A DNA stretch of 21,144 nucleotides from Acidimicrobiia bacterium (lineage in GTDB: Bacteria; Actinomycetota; Acidimicrobiia; Acidimicrobiales; JACDCH01): positions 1-21,144 of the forward strand of contig JACDCH010000153.1 of assembly GCA_013694495.1 (NCBI GenBank). The letters run 5' to 3'. The notes under the pieces are model-generated. The model did not search any database, was not told the origin of the DNA, and was given only the letters and a program-made list of their open reading frames with translations. Shown here in pieces: positions 1-8,215 of the stretch (its first letter is position 1; each line of letters starts with the position of its first letter). Both the position numbers and the translations under genes were made by a program.

Positions 1-1
1 C

Positions 2-838
2 GCCTGGACCGGCGTGCAGCCGGTGGTCGAGCGCCCGACCGAGGCCATCCCCGTGCAGCCGGTCGGTCCGGTCGGCCCCGGCGGTCCCGGCGGCCCGCCG
101 CCCGGCCCGCCCCCGTCCGGCGAGGGCAAGTCGAACGGCCCGGTCATCGCCATCGTGGTCATCGTCCTGCTGATCCTCGGGGTCGGCGGGTTCCTGCTGT
201 TCGGCGGGAAGGACGACGAGGTCGCCACCAACGACACCACGACCACCACCGAGGACCCCGATGACACCACGACCACCACCGAGGAGGTCGAGGAGACCAC
301 GACCACCACGGAGGTCGAGGCGCCGACGACCAGCGCGGAGGAGGAGACCACCACCACCACGACGATCGAGGATCCCGGCGAGCCGGGCTTCACGACGGTG
401 CAGGACGACACCGGCCTCCTCGTGGTGCAGGTCCCGGACACGTGGACCGACGTCAACGGCGTGGCCCTGCCCGACGGCAGCGCGAACCTGTTCGCCGCAC
501 CGAGCATCGACCAGTTCACGCAGTTCCTCGGTTCGGGCCTCAGCTACACCTCGCTCAACGGCCCGCAGGACCCGGACGCGGTCATCGACTTCCTCATCAA
601 CCAGAACGGGTTGACCGAGGGCTGCGCCGTGGTCGGGACGCGCGAGGACTACAGCGATCCGGTGTTCACCGGGCGCAAGCAGCAGTTCGACGGTTGCGGC
701 GCGTCGAACGCGACCGTGGTCGAGCTGGTCGCGGCCGACGCCACCGGACGGGCCGTCGAGCTCACGATGGTGATCATCGCCCCCGACACCCTCGACGCCG
801 TCACCCAGATCGAGAACACGTTCAACTTCACGTCGTGA
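2..838 (+). CDS. Membrane-anchored Thr-rich exported protein, 5' end cut by window
   Basis: The reading frame is open to the window edge, so the true start probably lies upstream; the GTG at 14 is the first internal start candidate. The visible part begins with a Pro/Gly-rich cytoplasmic-type stretch, followed by one hydrophobic segment near residues 43-65 (VIAIVVIVLLILGVGGFLLF). Next comes an acidic linker with repeated TTTTT blocks, then a globular C-terminal domain of about 150 residues with Cys residues that could pair. The start of that domain (TGLLVVQVPDTW) resembles PsbP/Mog1-like lipid- or protein-binding modules of actinobacterial lipoproteins; that is my inference. The topology suggests an N-in, C-out single-pass protein with a spacer that may be O-glycosylated. 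The missing N-terminus could hold a zinc ribbon, FHA or kinase domain. Function is unknown. Confidence 0.75.
   Translation, partial: AWTGVQPVVERPTEAIPVQPVGPVGPGGPGGPPPGPPPSGEGKSNGPVIAIVVIVLLILGVGGFLLFGGKDDEVATNDTTTTTEDPDDTTTTTEEVEETTTTTEVEAPTTSAEEETTTTTTIEDPGEPGFTTVQDDTGLLVVQVPDTWTDVNGVALPDGSANLFAAPSIDQFTQFLGSGLSYTSLNGPQDPDAVIDFLINQNGLTEGCAVVGTREDYSDPVFTGRKQQFDGCGASNATVVELVAADATGRAVELTMVIIAPDTLDAVTQIENTFNFTS
231..375 (+). repeat. Imperfect tandem repeat coding the Thr-rich linker
   Basis: Several degenerate copies of a roughly 45-base unit built on 'accacgaccaccacc gagga' encode alternating poly-Thr and Asp/Glu blocks. It lies inside the preceding gene and is probably variable in length between strains. 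Confidence 0.6.
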
Positions 839-842
839 TCCG

Positions 843-1789
843 GTGAGCGACGCCGCCGACGTCGACCCGGGCCGGTACCGGCTCGGGCGCACATCGGTCC
901 GAGGCTTCGAGCAGGTCTTCGCGCACGAGGGGGTCGGCGGCGCCGGCCCCCTCGTCCTCGTCCACGGCTGGCCCGAGACGAAGCGAGTGTGGTGGAAGGT
1001 CATCGGTCCGCTGGCCGCCGCCGGCTTCGAGGTGATCGTGCCGGACCTGCGCGGGTTCGGTGACAGCGAGGTGGGCCCGCCGGGCGACGGGTTCGGCGAC
1101 GTGCCCTCGCACAGCCGCGACCTCCACGCCCTCGTGCACGACCACCTCGGCCACGAGCGGGCCGTGCTCGTCGGCGGCGACCTGGGCGGGCCCGTGATCC
1201 AGGACCTGGCCCTGCGCTTCGCGGGCTTCGCCGACCGGATGGTGCTGTTCAACAGCCCGCTGCCCTACCTGAAGGAGGCGATGGAGGGTCTGCGCACCCG
1301 CCCGGCCGCCGAGGCGGCCGACTACTTCCTGCGCCAGGGCACCGACGCCGACAACCTCGCCGGCGAGCTCGCCACCCCGGAGCAGCGCCGGCGCTACATC
1401 GCCGCCTTCTACTCGTCGCGGTTCTGGGCCCACCCGGGGACGTTCGACGGTGCTGCGGTGGAGTTCCACACCGAACCCTTCGCCGCCGCCGCGAAGCTGC
1501 GCGCCGGCTTCCGCACCTACGAGTCGGTGTTCGACCCGGCCGCCCGCAGCGAGCCGCCCCTGCTCGCGGTCAACGCTGCCACCCGCTGCCTCGTGCTGTT
1601 CGGGCCCAGCGACCACGTGCTGTACCCGACTTCGACCGGATGGCCGCCGTCGTGTTCCCCGACCACGTGGGGCCCTTCCTGCTGCGCGACTGCGGCCACT
1701 TCGTCCCGTGGGAGGCACCGCATGCGCTGGCGTCCGGCGTCGCCGCGTTCTGCGCCGACCTCCTCCTGGCGCCGCCGACCCGGCGTTAG
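843..1789 (+). pseudogene. Alpha/beta hydrolase (epoxide hydrolase/haloacetate dehalogenase type), frameshifted
   Basis: The frame from GTG 843 gives a clear alpha/beta-hydrolase. It has the oxyanion motif HGWPE at residues 41-45, PDLRGFGDSE near 68-76, and a nucleophile elbow GGDLGG with Asp113 in the nucleophile position. Asp at this site is typical of epoxide hydrolases and haloalkane/haloacetate dehalogenases, which form an alkyl-enzyme ester that water then cleaves. After ...LFGPSDHVLYP the frame leaves the family pattern. Reading one base back from about 1625-1628 restores DFDRMAAVVFPDHVG, the conserved C-terminal GHFVPWE with the catalytic His, and a stop at 1787-1789. Total length would be about 315 residues, normal for the family. 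One missing base (for example CCGGAC read as CCGAC) explains it: either a sequencing error or a real inactivation. It starts 4 bases after the previous stop, so translation is probably coupled. Confidence 0.8.
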
Positions 1790-1800
1790 CCTGACCGGTC
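1787..1800 (+). promoter_or_regulatory. TAGCCT -10 box for a leaderless start at 1801
   Basis: TAGCCT (1787-1792) lies 8 bases before ATG 1801 and there is no Shine-Dalgarno sequence. The first three bases are also the stop codon of the upstream hydrolase, so the downstream gene can have its own promoter despite the tight spacing. Confidence 0.45.
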
Positions 1801-2193
1801 ATGGCGTCGCTGAGCTTCGAGGGGGAGACGCACGGCGAGATCGTGCAGAAGGTGCGGCGCTGGCTCGCCTCGCTGGAGGGCGAGGAGGAGGGCCACCTCA
1901 CCGCCGTCGAGGCCATCGAGCAGGGTGCCGAGGTCACGAAGGAGGCGCTGCGCATCATCGCGTCGGCGGCGCCCGGACCAATCGCCCAGAGCGAGGTGGT
2001 CAAGGCCCTCACCGGCGCCGGCTACAAGGCGACCGACCAGCTCAAGAAGTCGCTGATCGAGGGCCTCGACTCGCTCGGCGAGGTCACCGGCGGCAGCGTC
2101 GTGAAGCAGGCCCGCGACGCCAGGAAGTCGGTGGTCTACGAGATGAACGCCCAGATGGCCCGCACGATCCTCAAGGCGCTGCGCCCCCGCTGA
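1801..2193 (+). CDS. Conserved-looking small hypothetical protein (130 aa)
   Basis: The protein is soluble, mostly helical and rich in Glu and Lys. It starts MASLSFEGETHGEIVQKV. No family is recognised with confidence. The middle part (APGPIAQSEVVKALTGAGY, then KATDQLKKSLIEGLDSL) has the rhythm of a winged-helix or helix-turn-helix unit: a helix, a short turn, then a second amphipathic helix. There is no signal peptide, membrane segment or cysteine. ATG 1801 is chosen because a TAGCCT box lies 8 bases upstream and the preceding gene stops at 1789. It converges on guaB, with an 80-base gap holding a short repeat. It could be a small DNA-binding or nucleoid-type protein; this is a guess. Confidence 0.7.
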   Translation: MASLSFEGETHGEIVQKVRRWLASLEGEEEGHLTAVEAIEQGAEVTKEALRIIASAAPGPIAQSEVVKALTGAGYKATDQLKKSLIEGLDSLGEVTGGSVVKQARDARKSVVYEMNAQMARTILKALRPR

Positions 2194-2202
2194 GGTATCG
2201 AG

Positions 2203-2263
2203 ACCGAGCGCAGCGAGGGCCATCCGACTCGAGCGAACGGAGCGAGGCGCAGCCGAGCGAGTG
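2203..2263. repeat. Short copy of the convergent-junction repeat
   Basis: The segment accgagcgcagcgagggcca, followed later by gaacggagcgaggcg and gagcgagtga, matches the last 60 bases or so of the 180-bp repeat at 7457-7637, with a small insertion. It is internally repetitive (gagcg/gcgag units) and begins about 10 bases after a stop codon. It fills the gap between convergent genes. Confidence 0.55.
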
Positions 2264-2273
2264 AACTCGACGT

Positions 2274-3779
<1,506 letters not shown>

Positions 3780-3791
3780 GGCGGGAGCCTA
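3780..3791 (-). promoter_or_regulatory. guaB -10 box (TAGGCT)
   Basis: On the minus strand TAGGCT (3791-3786) is followed by six bases and the guaB ATG. This spacing would put transcription start on or next to the initiator codon. No purine-rich ribosome site is present. Confidence 0.5.
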
Positions 3792-3792
3792 A

Positions 3793-3848
3793 TGACCCGA
3801 GTCGGGGGTTGGTGGTGGATACCACCGGCGAATCTTCGAGTCGGGTCA
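3793..3848. repeat. Nested inverted repeat between DUF1206 gene and guaB
   Basis: The outer arms tgacccgagtcg (3793-3804) and cgagtcgggtca (3837-3848) pair except at one position. An inner hairpin, ggtgg-ata-ccacc (3814-3826), sits in the centre. The structure could terminate the DUF1206 transcript or act as a binding site ahead of the guaB promoter; it has no T-run. It is the only large dyad in this 86-base gap. Confidence 0.6.
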
Positions 3849-3865
3849 CTCGTGCTGGCGCCCGT

Positions 3866-4672
3866 TCAGCTGACGGTGCGGTACTTCGCCTCGGCGAACG
3901 AGTAGAGGCCGAACGCGAACACCCCGGCGGCGACGGCGGCGAGGACGAACGGGCCGTACGAGTGGCTCACGACCTCCTTCAGCGCGGCATCGACGCCCAC
4001 CGGCTGGTTGCCGTCGAAGCGGACCGCGGCCCGGATGAGGAGCAGGCCGATGACGCCGATGACGACGCCCCGGGCCACATGGCCGGCGACGCCGAGGGCC
4101 ACCACCACCTTGCGCTCCTCGCCCACGAGCTCGGTGAGGCGCTTGCGGAACTTCTGCTCCACGCCCCGCCAGCACTGCCACAGGCCGACACCGATCACCG
4201 CACCGCCGACCAACCCGACCGCCCACCGTCCCCACGCCTGCTCGGCCATGAGCTGGGCGGTGAACTCCTGCTGGGCCTGCTGCTGGCCGGAACCCTCGTC
4301 GCCGACCAGGAGCTTGAAGGTCGAATAGGCGAAACCGAGGTAGATGACCACCTTGCCGGCGTCGACGAGCCGGCTCTTGGTGTCGGGCTCCTCGTGGCCC
4401 TCGCCGTTGAACGCCCGCAGCACTCGCCACAGCGCGTAGGCCAGGAACCCGATGATCAGGGCGACGAGCAGCGGTCGGCCGAGCGGCTTCTCGGCCAGCT
4501 CCTTGATCGCGCCCCTTTGGTCGACCTGGTCGCCCTGGCTCGTCCCCCCGAAGGCGAGGACCAGGGCGAGCACGCCGAGCAGGCAGTACACGAAGCCCCG
4601 GGCGATCAGCCCGACGCGCCCGGCGCCGTCGGCCACCGCTTCGGAGTCGGTCGAACGGGTGAGTGTCGCCAT
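3866..4672 (-). CDS. DUF1206 family membrane protein
   Basis: This integral membrane protein of 268 residues shows the three-fold internal repeat of the DUF1206 family. Each unit has a short 'G-x-ARGFVY'-like motif followed by two membrane helices: first GRVGLIARGFVYCLLGVLAL, second LVDAGKVVIYLGFAYSTFK, third VAGHVARGVVIGVIGLLLI. That gives about six transmembrane segments. The family is common in actinobacteria and has no established function. ATG 4672 is preferred over an upstream GTG at 4723 because the added residues are Arg/Cys-rich and unlike family N-termini. No clear ribosome site is seen. It is divergent from guaB3 and upstream of guaB. The position inside a purine cluster may be chance, because the neighbouring genes have their own promoters. 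Confidence 0.85.
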   Translation of the reverse strand: MATLTRSTDSEAVADGAGRVGLIARGFVYCLLGVLALVLAFGGTSQGDQVDQRGAIKELAEKPLGRPLLVALIIGFLAYALWRVLRAFNGEGHEEPDTKSRLVDAGKVVIYLGFAYSTFKLLVGDEGSGQQQAQQEFTAQLMAEQAWGRWAVGLVGGAVIGVGLWQCWRGVEQKFRKRLTELVGEERKVVVALGVAGHVARGVVIGVIGLLLIRAAVRFDGNQPVGVDAALKEVVSHSYGPFVLAAVAAGVFAFGLYSFAEAKYRTVS

Positions 4673-4731
4673 CCGGACGGGGGTGCCCCGACACGCGCTC
4701 GCCGATACCCGGGCGGCCCGCACGACGTCGG

Positions 4732-4764
4732 TAAGATCGTCTCTTTTCCAGGGAGGAGTCGGGC
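4732..4764 (+). promoter_or_regulatory. guaB3-guaA promoter (-10 TAAGAT) and strong ribosome site
   Basis: TAAGAT at 4732-4737 is followed by a run of pyrimidines and the ribosome site agggaggag (4750-4758), six bases before ATG 4765. It is the only strong Shine-Dalgarno in the window, so this operon has a true leader while its neighbours look leaderless. No convincing -35 box is seen. Confidence 0.55.
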
Positions 4765-5865
4765 ATGGCCGACATCGAGATCGGTCGGGGCAAGACCGCC
4801 CGCCGGGGCTTCGGGCTCGACGAGATCGCCATCGTGCCGAGCCGGCGCACCCGCGACGCCGAGCGGGTCGACGTCTCCTGGGAGATCGACGCGCTACACT
4901 TCTCCGCCCCGCTGCTGGCGGCGCCCAGCGATGCCATCTCGTCGCCCGCCTCGGCGGCCGCGCTGGGCGAGCTCGGCGGCGGCGCCGTCCTCCACCTCGA
5001 GGGGCTCTGGACCCGTCACGACGACGCGGCGGCCCTGCTCGGCGAGCTGGCCGCCCTCGCCGAGGACGACACCGACCTGGTCGTCCAGCGCCTGCGCGAC
5101 GCCTACGCCGCCGAGGTCCGCCCCGACCTGGTCGAAGCCCGGATCGCCGAGATCAAGGCCAGCGGTGCCCCGTGCGTCGTGGCCGTGTCGCCGGGCCGGG
5201 TCGAGGCGCTCACCAAGCACATCCTCAGCGCGGAGCCCGACCTGCTCGTCATCGGCGCCCCCGTCGTGTCGGCCGAGCACGTCGCCGGCGCGGGCGAGGA
5301 GCCGCTCAACCTGAAGACGTTCATCCGCCGCTTCGAGCTCCCGGTGCTGGTCGGTGGGTGCTCGAGCTACCAGTCGGCGCTGCACCTGATGCGCACCGGC
5401 GCGGCTGGCGTCATCGTGCGCTCCAACCCGGAGGTCCTGGGCGAGCTGGGCGTCGGGTGCCCCCTGGCGACGGCCATCGCCGACGCCCGGGCGGCCCGCA
5501 TGCGCCACCTCGACGAGACGGGTGTCCACTGCCAGGTGGTGGCCGAGGGCGGCCTGCGCACCGGGGGCGACATGGCCAAGGCCATCGCCTGCGGAGCCGA
5601 CGCGGTGCTCCTCGACGAGGTGCTGGCCGGCGCCACCGAGGCGCCCGGCGGGGGCTGGTGGTGGGATCACGGCATCGCCCACCGCTCCCTGCCGGTGGGG
5701 GCGCTCTTCCGCGAGCGCGAGCCCGACGACGGCGCGCCGCTGGCGCAGCTGCTCGAGGGTCCCGGCGTGCCCAACCTCCTCGGCGCGCTGCGCAAGGCCA
5801 TGGCGCTCACCGGCTGCGAGACCGTGCGGGAGCTGCAGCTCGCCGACGTCGTGGTGACGGCATGA
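4765..5865 (+). CDS. guaB3: GuaB3 family IMP dehydrogenase-related protein
   Basis: The 366-residue TIM-barrel protein matches the actinobacterial GuaB3 family: start IGRGKTARRGFGLDEIAIVP (residues 6-25), LNLKTFIRRF, ALHLMRTGAAGVIV, ATAIADARAARMRHLDETG and MAKAIACGADAVLLDE. It lacks the CBS pair found in GuaB. At the IMPDH catalytic loop (normally GPGSICTTR) it reads VIVRSNPEVLGELGVGCPLA, so the nucleophilic Cys is not in the usual place; a Cys occurs about ten residues later. Such paralogues are usually coupled with guaB/guaA in actinobacteria, and a cyanobacterial member has been reported to have IMPDH activity. Here the role may be regulatory or weakly catalytic. The start is set by a strong ribosome site. 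It overlaps guaA by ATGA and is surely co-transcribed with it. Confidence 0.9.
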   Translation: MADIEIGRGKTARRGFGLDEIAIVPSRRTRDAERVDVSWEIDALHFSAPLLAAPSDAISSPASAAALGELGGGAVLHLEGLWTRHDDAAALLGELAALAEDDTDLVVQRLRDAYAAEVRPDLVEARIAEIKASGAPCVVAVSPGRVEALTKHILSAEPDLLVIGAPVVSAEHVAGAGEEPLNLKTFIRRFELPVLVGGCSSYQSALHLMRTGAAGVIVRSNPEVLGELGVGCPLATAIADARAARMRHLDETGVHCQVVAEGGLRTGGDMAKAIACGADAVLLDEVLAGATEAPGGGWWWDHGIAHRSLPVGALFREREPDDGAPLAQLLEGPGVPNLLGALRKAMALTGCETVRELQLADVVVTA

Positions 5866-7445
5866 ACGAGCTGGCCGGCGTCCTCCCCGAGATGGAGGCC
5901 GAGTACGACACCGTCCTCGTCGTCGACTTCGGCGCGCAGTACGCGCAGCTCATCGCTCGGCGGGTGCGCGAGGCGCACGTGTACTCCGAGATCGTCCCCC
6001 ACACGATCACCGCCACCGAGCTGGCGGCCCGGAAGCCGAAGGGCGTGATCTTCTCGGGCGGGCCGGCGTCGGTGCACGCCGAGGGCGCCCCGTCGATCGA
6101 CCCGGCCATCTACGACACGGGCGTGCCCGTGCTCGGCATCTGCTACGGCGGCCAGCTGCTGGCCCGCGACCTCGGCGGCGAGGTGGCCAAGACCGGACGC
6201 GGCGAGTACGGCCGTACCGAGCTCAAGATCGGCGCCGACGGCGGCCGCCTGTTCGCCGACTCGCTGCCGCGCGACCAGGTCGTGTGGATGAGCCACTTCG
6301 ACACGATCACCGAGGCGCCGGACGGGTTCGTGGTCACGGCGTCGACGCCCACCACCCCGGCCGCCGCCTTCGAGTCGGTCGACCGGGGCTTCTACGGCGT
6401 GCAGTTCCACCCGGAGGTGGTGCACACGGCCGCCGGCCAGGCGCTGCTCGAGCGCTTCCTCTACGAGGCGTGCGGCTGCCGGCCCAGCTGGACGATGACG
6501 TCCATCATCGAGACGCAGGTCGAGCTCGTGCGGGCCCAGGTCGGGTCGGCCCGGGCCATCTGCGGCCTGTCGGGTGGGGTCGACTCGGCCGTCGCCGCCG
6601 CCCTCGTGCACAAGGCCATCGGCTCCCAGCTCACGTGCGTCTTCGTCGACACCGGCCTCATGCGCCAGGGCGAGGGCGAGCAGGTCGTCGAGACGTTCCG
6701 GCGCAACTTCGGCATCGACCTCGTCCACGTCCGGGCCGCCGACCAGTTCTTCGAGAAGCTCGAGGGCATCATCGATCCCGAGGACAAGCGCAAAGCCATC
6801 GGGGAGCTGTTCATCCGCATCTTCGAGTCGTCAGCCGGCGGCCTCGAGGATGCCCGCTTCCTCGTGCAGGGCACGTTGTACCCGGACGTCATCGAGTCGG
6901 GCGGGGGGCACGGCGGCCAGGCCGCCACGATCAAGTCGCACCACAACGTCGGTGGCCTCCCCGAGGACATGGACTTCGAGCTGGTCGAGCCGCTGCGGGC
7001 GCTGTTCAAGGACGAGGTCCGCACCCTCGGCGCCGAGCTCGGGCTGCCCGACGAGATCGTCTGGCGCCAGCCGTTCCCTGGCCCCGGCCTCGGCGTGCGG
7101 ATCATCGGCGAGGTGACGCCGGACAAGGTCGCCACGCTGCAGCTGGCCGACGCCATCGTGCGCGACGAGATCCGCAAGGCCGGCCTCGAGCGGGCCATCT
7201 GGCAGGCCTTCGCCGTGCTCCCCGACATCCGGTCGGTCGGCGTGATGGGCGACGAGCGCACGTACGGCCACCCGATCATCATCCGGGCCGTGACGTCCGA
7301 GGACGCCATGACGGCCGACTGGGCCCGCCTGCCTTACGAGCTGCTCGACGCCATGAGCAACCGCATCATCGGCGAGGTGCCGGGCGTGAACCGTGTCGCC
7401 TACGACATCACGAGCAAGCCGCCCGGCACGATCGAGTGGGAGTAG
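5862..7445 (+). CDS. guaA: GMP synthase (glutamine-hydrolysing)
   Basis: It converts XMP to GMP using ATP and glutamine. The class I glutamine amidotransferase domain occupies residues 15-205, with VDFGAQYAQLIARRVRE, the nucleophile in GICYGGQ (Cys94) and FHPEV (His183, Glu185). The ATP-pyrophosphatase domain follows with the P-loop GLSGGVDSAVAAAL (237-242 core). The C-terminal dimerisation domain includes RQPFPGPGLGVRIIGE and ends ITSKPPGTIEWE, the usual terminus. At 527 residues it is full length. ATG 5862 overlaps the guaB3 stop (ATGA), so translation is coupled. A minor oddity is CYGGQ where most homologues have CYGMQ. The 180-bp repeat begins 12 bases after the stop. Confidence 0.97.
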   Translation: MNELAGVLPEMEAEYDTVLVVDFGAQYAQLIARRVREAHVYSEIVPHTITATELAARKPKGVIFSGGPASVHAEGAPSIDPAIYDTGVPVLGICYGGQLLARDLGGEVAKTGRGEYGRTELKIGADGGRLFADSLPRDQVVWMSHFDTITEAPDGFVVTASTPTTPAAAFESVDRGFYGVQFHPEVVHTAAGQALLERFLYEACGCRPSWTMTSIIETQVELVRAQVGSARAICGLSGGVDSAVAAALVHKAIGSQLTCVFVDTGLMRQGEGEQVVETFRRNFGIDLVHVRAADQFFEKLEGIIDPEDKRKAIGELFIRIFESSAGGLEDARFLVQGTLYPDVIESGGGHGGQAATIKSHHNVGGLPEDMDFELVEPLRALFKDEVRTLGAELGLPDEIVWRQPFPGPGLGVRIIGEVTPDKVATLQLADAIVRDEIRKAGLERAIWQAFAVLPDIRSVGVMGDERTYGHPIIIRAVTSEDAMTADWARLPYELLDAMSNRIIGEVPGVNRVAYDITSKPPGTIEWE

Positions 7446-7456
7446 CCGGGCCTCAC

Positions 7457-7637
7457 GACGTGCGGCGGAACAACCGCATCGCGGCGCGCCTGCCGACCGC
7501 CGGAGGCGCTGGGGGTCTGGGGGCGGAGCCCTCGGGCATCGGCCGCAGGGCGACGAAGTCGGCCGAGGACCGCAACGACCGAGCGCAGCGAGGGCCACAA
7601 CACTCGCCGGAACGGAGCGAAGCGAGTGACGGCGAAG
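7457..7637 (+). repeat. Dispersed 180-bp 3'-end repeat, copy A
   Basis: By hand alignment about nine bases in ten match the reverse complement of 16118-16297, nearly without gaps. It starts at gacgtgcggcggaa, 12 bases after the guaA stop, and ends at gacggcgaag, 4 bases before the PadR gene end, so it fills the whole convergent gap. It contains a 10-pair hairpin (7515-7524 with 7528-7537) in which three pairs are G-U in the guaA-sense RNA. Its last third carries gagcgcagcgagggcc/ggagcgaagcgag motifs. No plausible protein is encoded. Confidence 0.85.
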
Positions 7638-7640
7638 AAC

Positions 7641-8192
7641 TCAGCCGAGGTCGGGGTCGACGGCGACGGCGTCCCAGAAGGCCACGGCCTCGGACTCGTA
7701 GCGGGCGGCGAGGGCGAGGATGGCGAGCTGGTAGAGGTCGGCCCGGGGCGGCGGCTGCATCACCAGCGCCTCGTAGGCGGCCAGCCGTCGGCGGTGCACC
7801 TCGACGGCGTGGGCCGCCACCCGCCGGACCGAGCCGGGCCCGGACTGCCCGCCGAAGTACAGCTTGAGGAGGGCGAGGTCGCGCAGCTCGGTGCCCTCCT
7901 CGGTGGGCATGGCGAGCCACTGGTCGAGCTCGCGCCGCCCGGCCGGCGTGAGGGAGTACGTCCGCCGGCGGCGGCCGCCCGACTCCTGGTCGTCGGCCAG
8001 CAGGCCGAGGCCGACGAGGCGGGTGGGCTCGGCGTAGAGCTGGGAGTGAGGCACCGACCAGAAGCCGCCGATCGTGCCCGCCACCGTCTTCTTCAGGGCG
8101 TAGCTCGTGGCCGTCCCGTGGTGACCGACGAGGCCCAGCACGAGGTAGGACGTGGGCGTCAGCGATGCCTCTGGTCCCGAGCGCACCGCCAC
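7641..8192 (-). CDS. PadR family transcriptional regulator
   Basis: The protein is a winged-helix repressor of about 183 residues. The N-terminal domain LTPTSYLVLGLV, then TATSYALKKTVAGTIGGFW, SVPHSQLYAEPTRLVGLGLL and YSLTPAGRRELDQWLA is the PadR DNA-binding module including the beta wing (GGRRRRTYS). The C-terminal helical half (LRDLALLKLYFGG, AVEVHRRRLAAYEALV) is the dimerisation/Vir_act_alpha_C type. GTG 8192 is chosen because TACCGT lies 7 bases upstream; GTG 8186 is an alternative, while a long upstream extension is Arg-rich nonsense. It is divergent from the lipoprotein gene with overlapping -10 boxes, so it may repress itself and that neighbour. The effector is unknown. Confidence 0.9.
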   Translation of the reverse strand: MAVRSGPEASLTPTSYLVLGLVGHHGTATSYALKKTVAGTIGGFWSVPHSQLYAEPTRLVGLGLLADDQESGGRRRRTYSLTPAGRRELDQWLAMPTEEGTELRDLALLKLYFGGQSGPGSVRRVAAHAVEVHRRRLAAYEALVMQPPPRADLYQLAILALAARYESEAVAFWDAVAVDPDLG

Positions 8193-8215
8193 GGGCGGTA
8201 CGGTACGCGCTCGCC
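8193..8215. promoter_or_regulatory. Divergent leaderless promoters with overlapping -10 boxes
   Basis: For the plus gene, TACGGT (8199-8204) lies 11 bases before ATG 8216. For the minus gene, TACCGT (8205-8200) lies 7 bases before GTG 8192. The boxes share five bases, so polymerase can probably use only one direction at a time. The tandem cggtacggtacg core is a natural site for PadR binding. Confidence 0.5.

Noticed and set aside
1790..2264. C-terminal extension of the hydrolase in its original frame
   Set aside because: It overlaps a well-formed small gene and has no family similarity. The shifted frame restores the true C-terminus ending at 1789.
3780..3865. Purine riboswitch upstream of guaB
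   Set aside because: The gap holds an inverted repeat but none of the purine aptamer core. The guaB start appears leaderless, leaving no room for an aptamer.
4452..5861. N-terminal extension of the guaA frame
   Set aside because: The frame is open but overlaps guaB3 entirely and reads as Arg/Ala-rich nonsense. The conserved GuaA start is just after ATG 5862.
7446..7640. tRNA or small rRNA gene in the GC-rich gap after guaA
   Set aside because: There is no cloverleaf, TTCRANNC-type T-loop or anticodon arm. The segment is the dispersed repeat.
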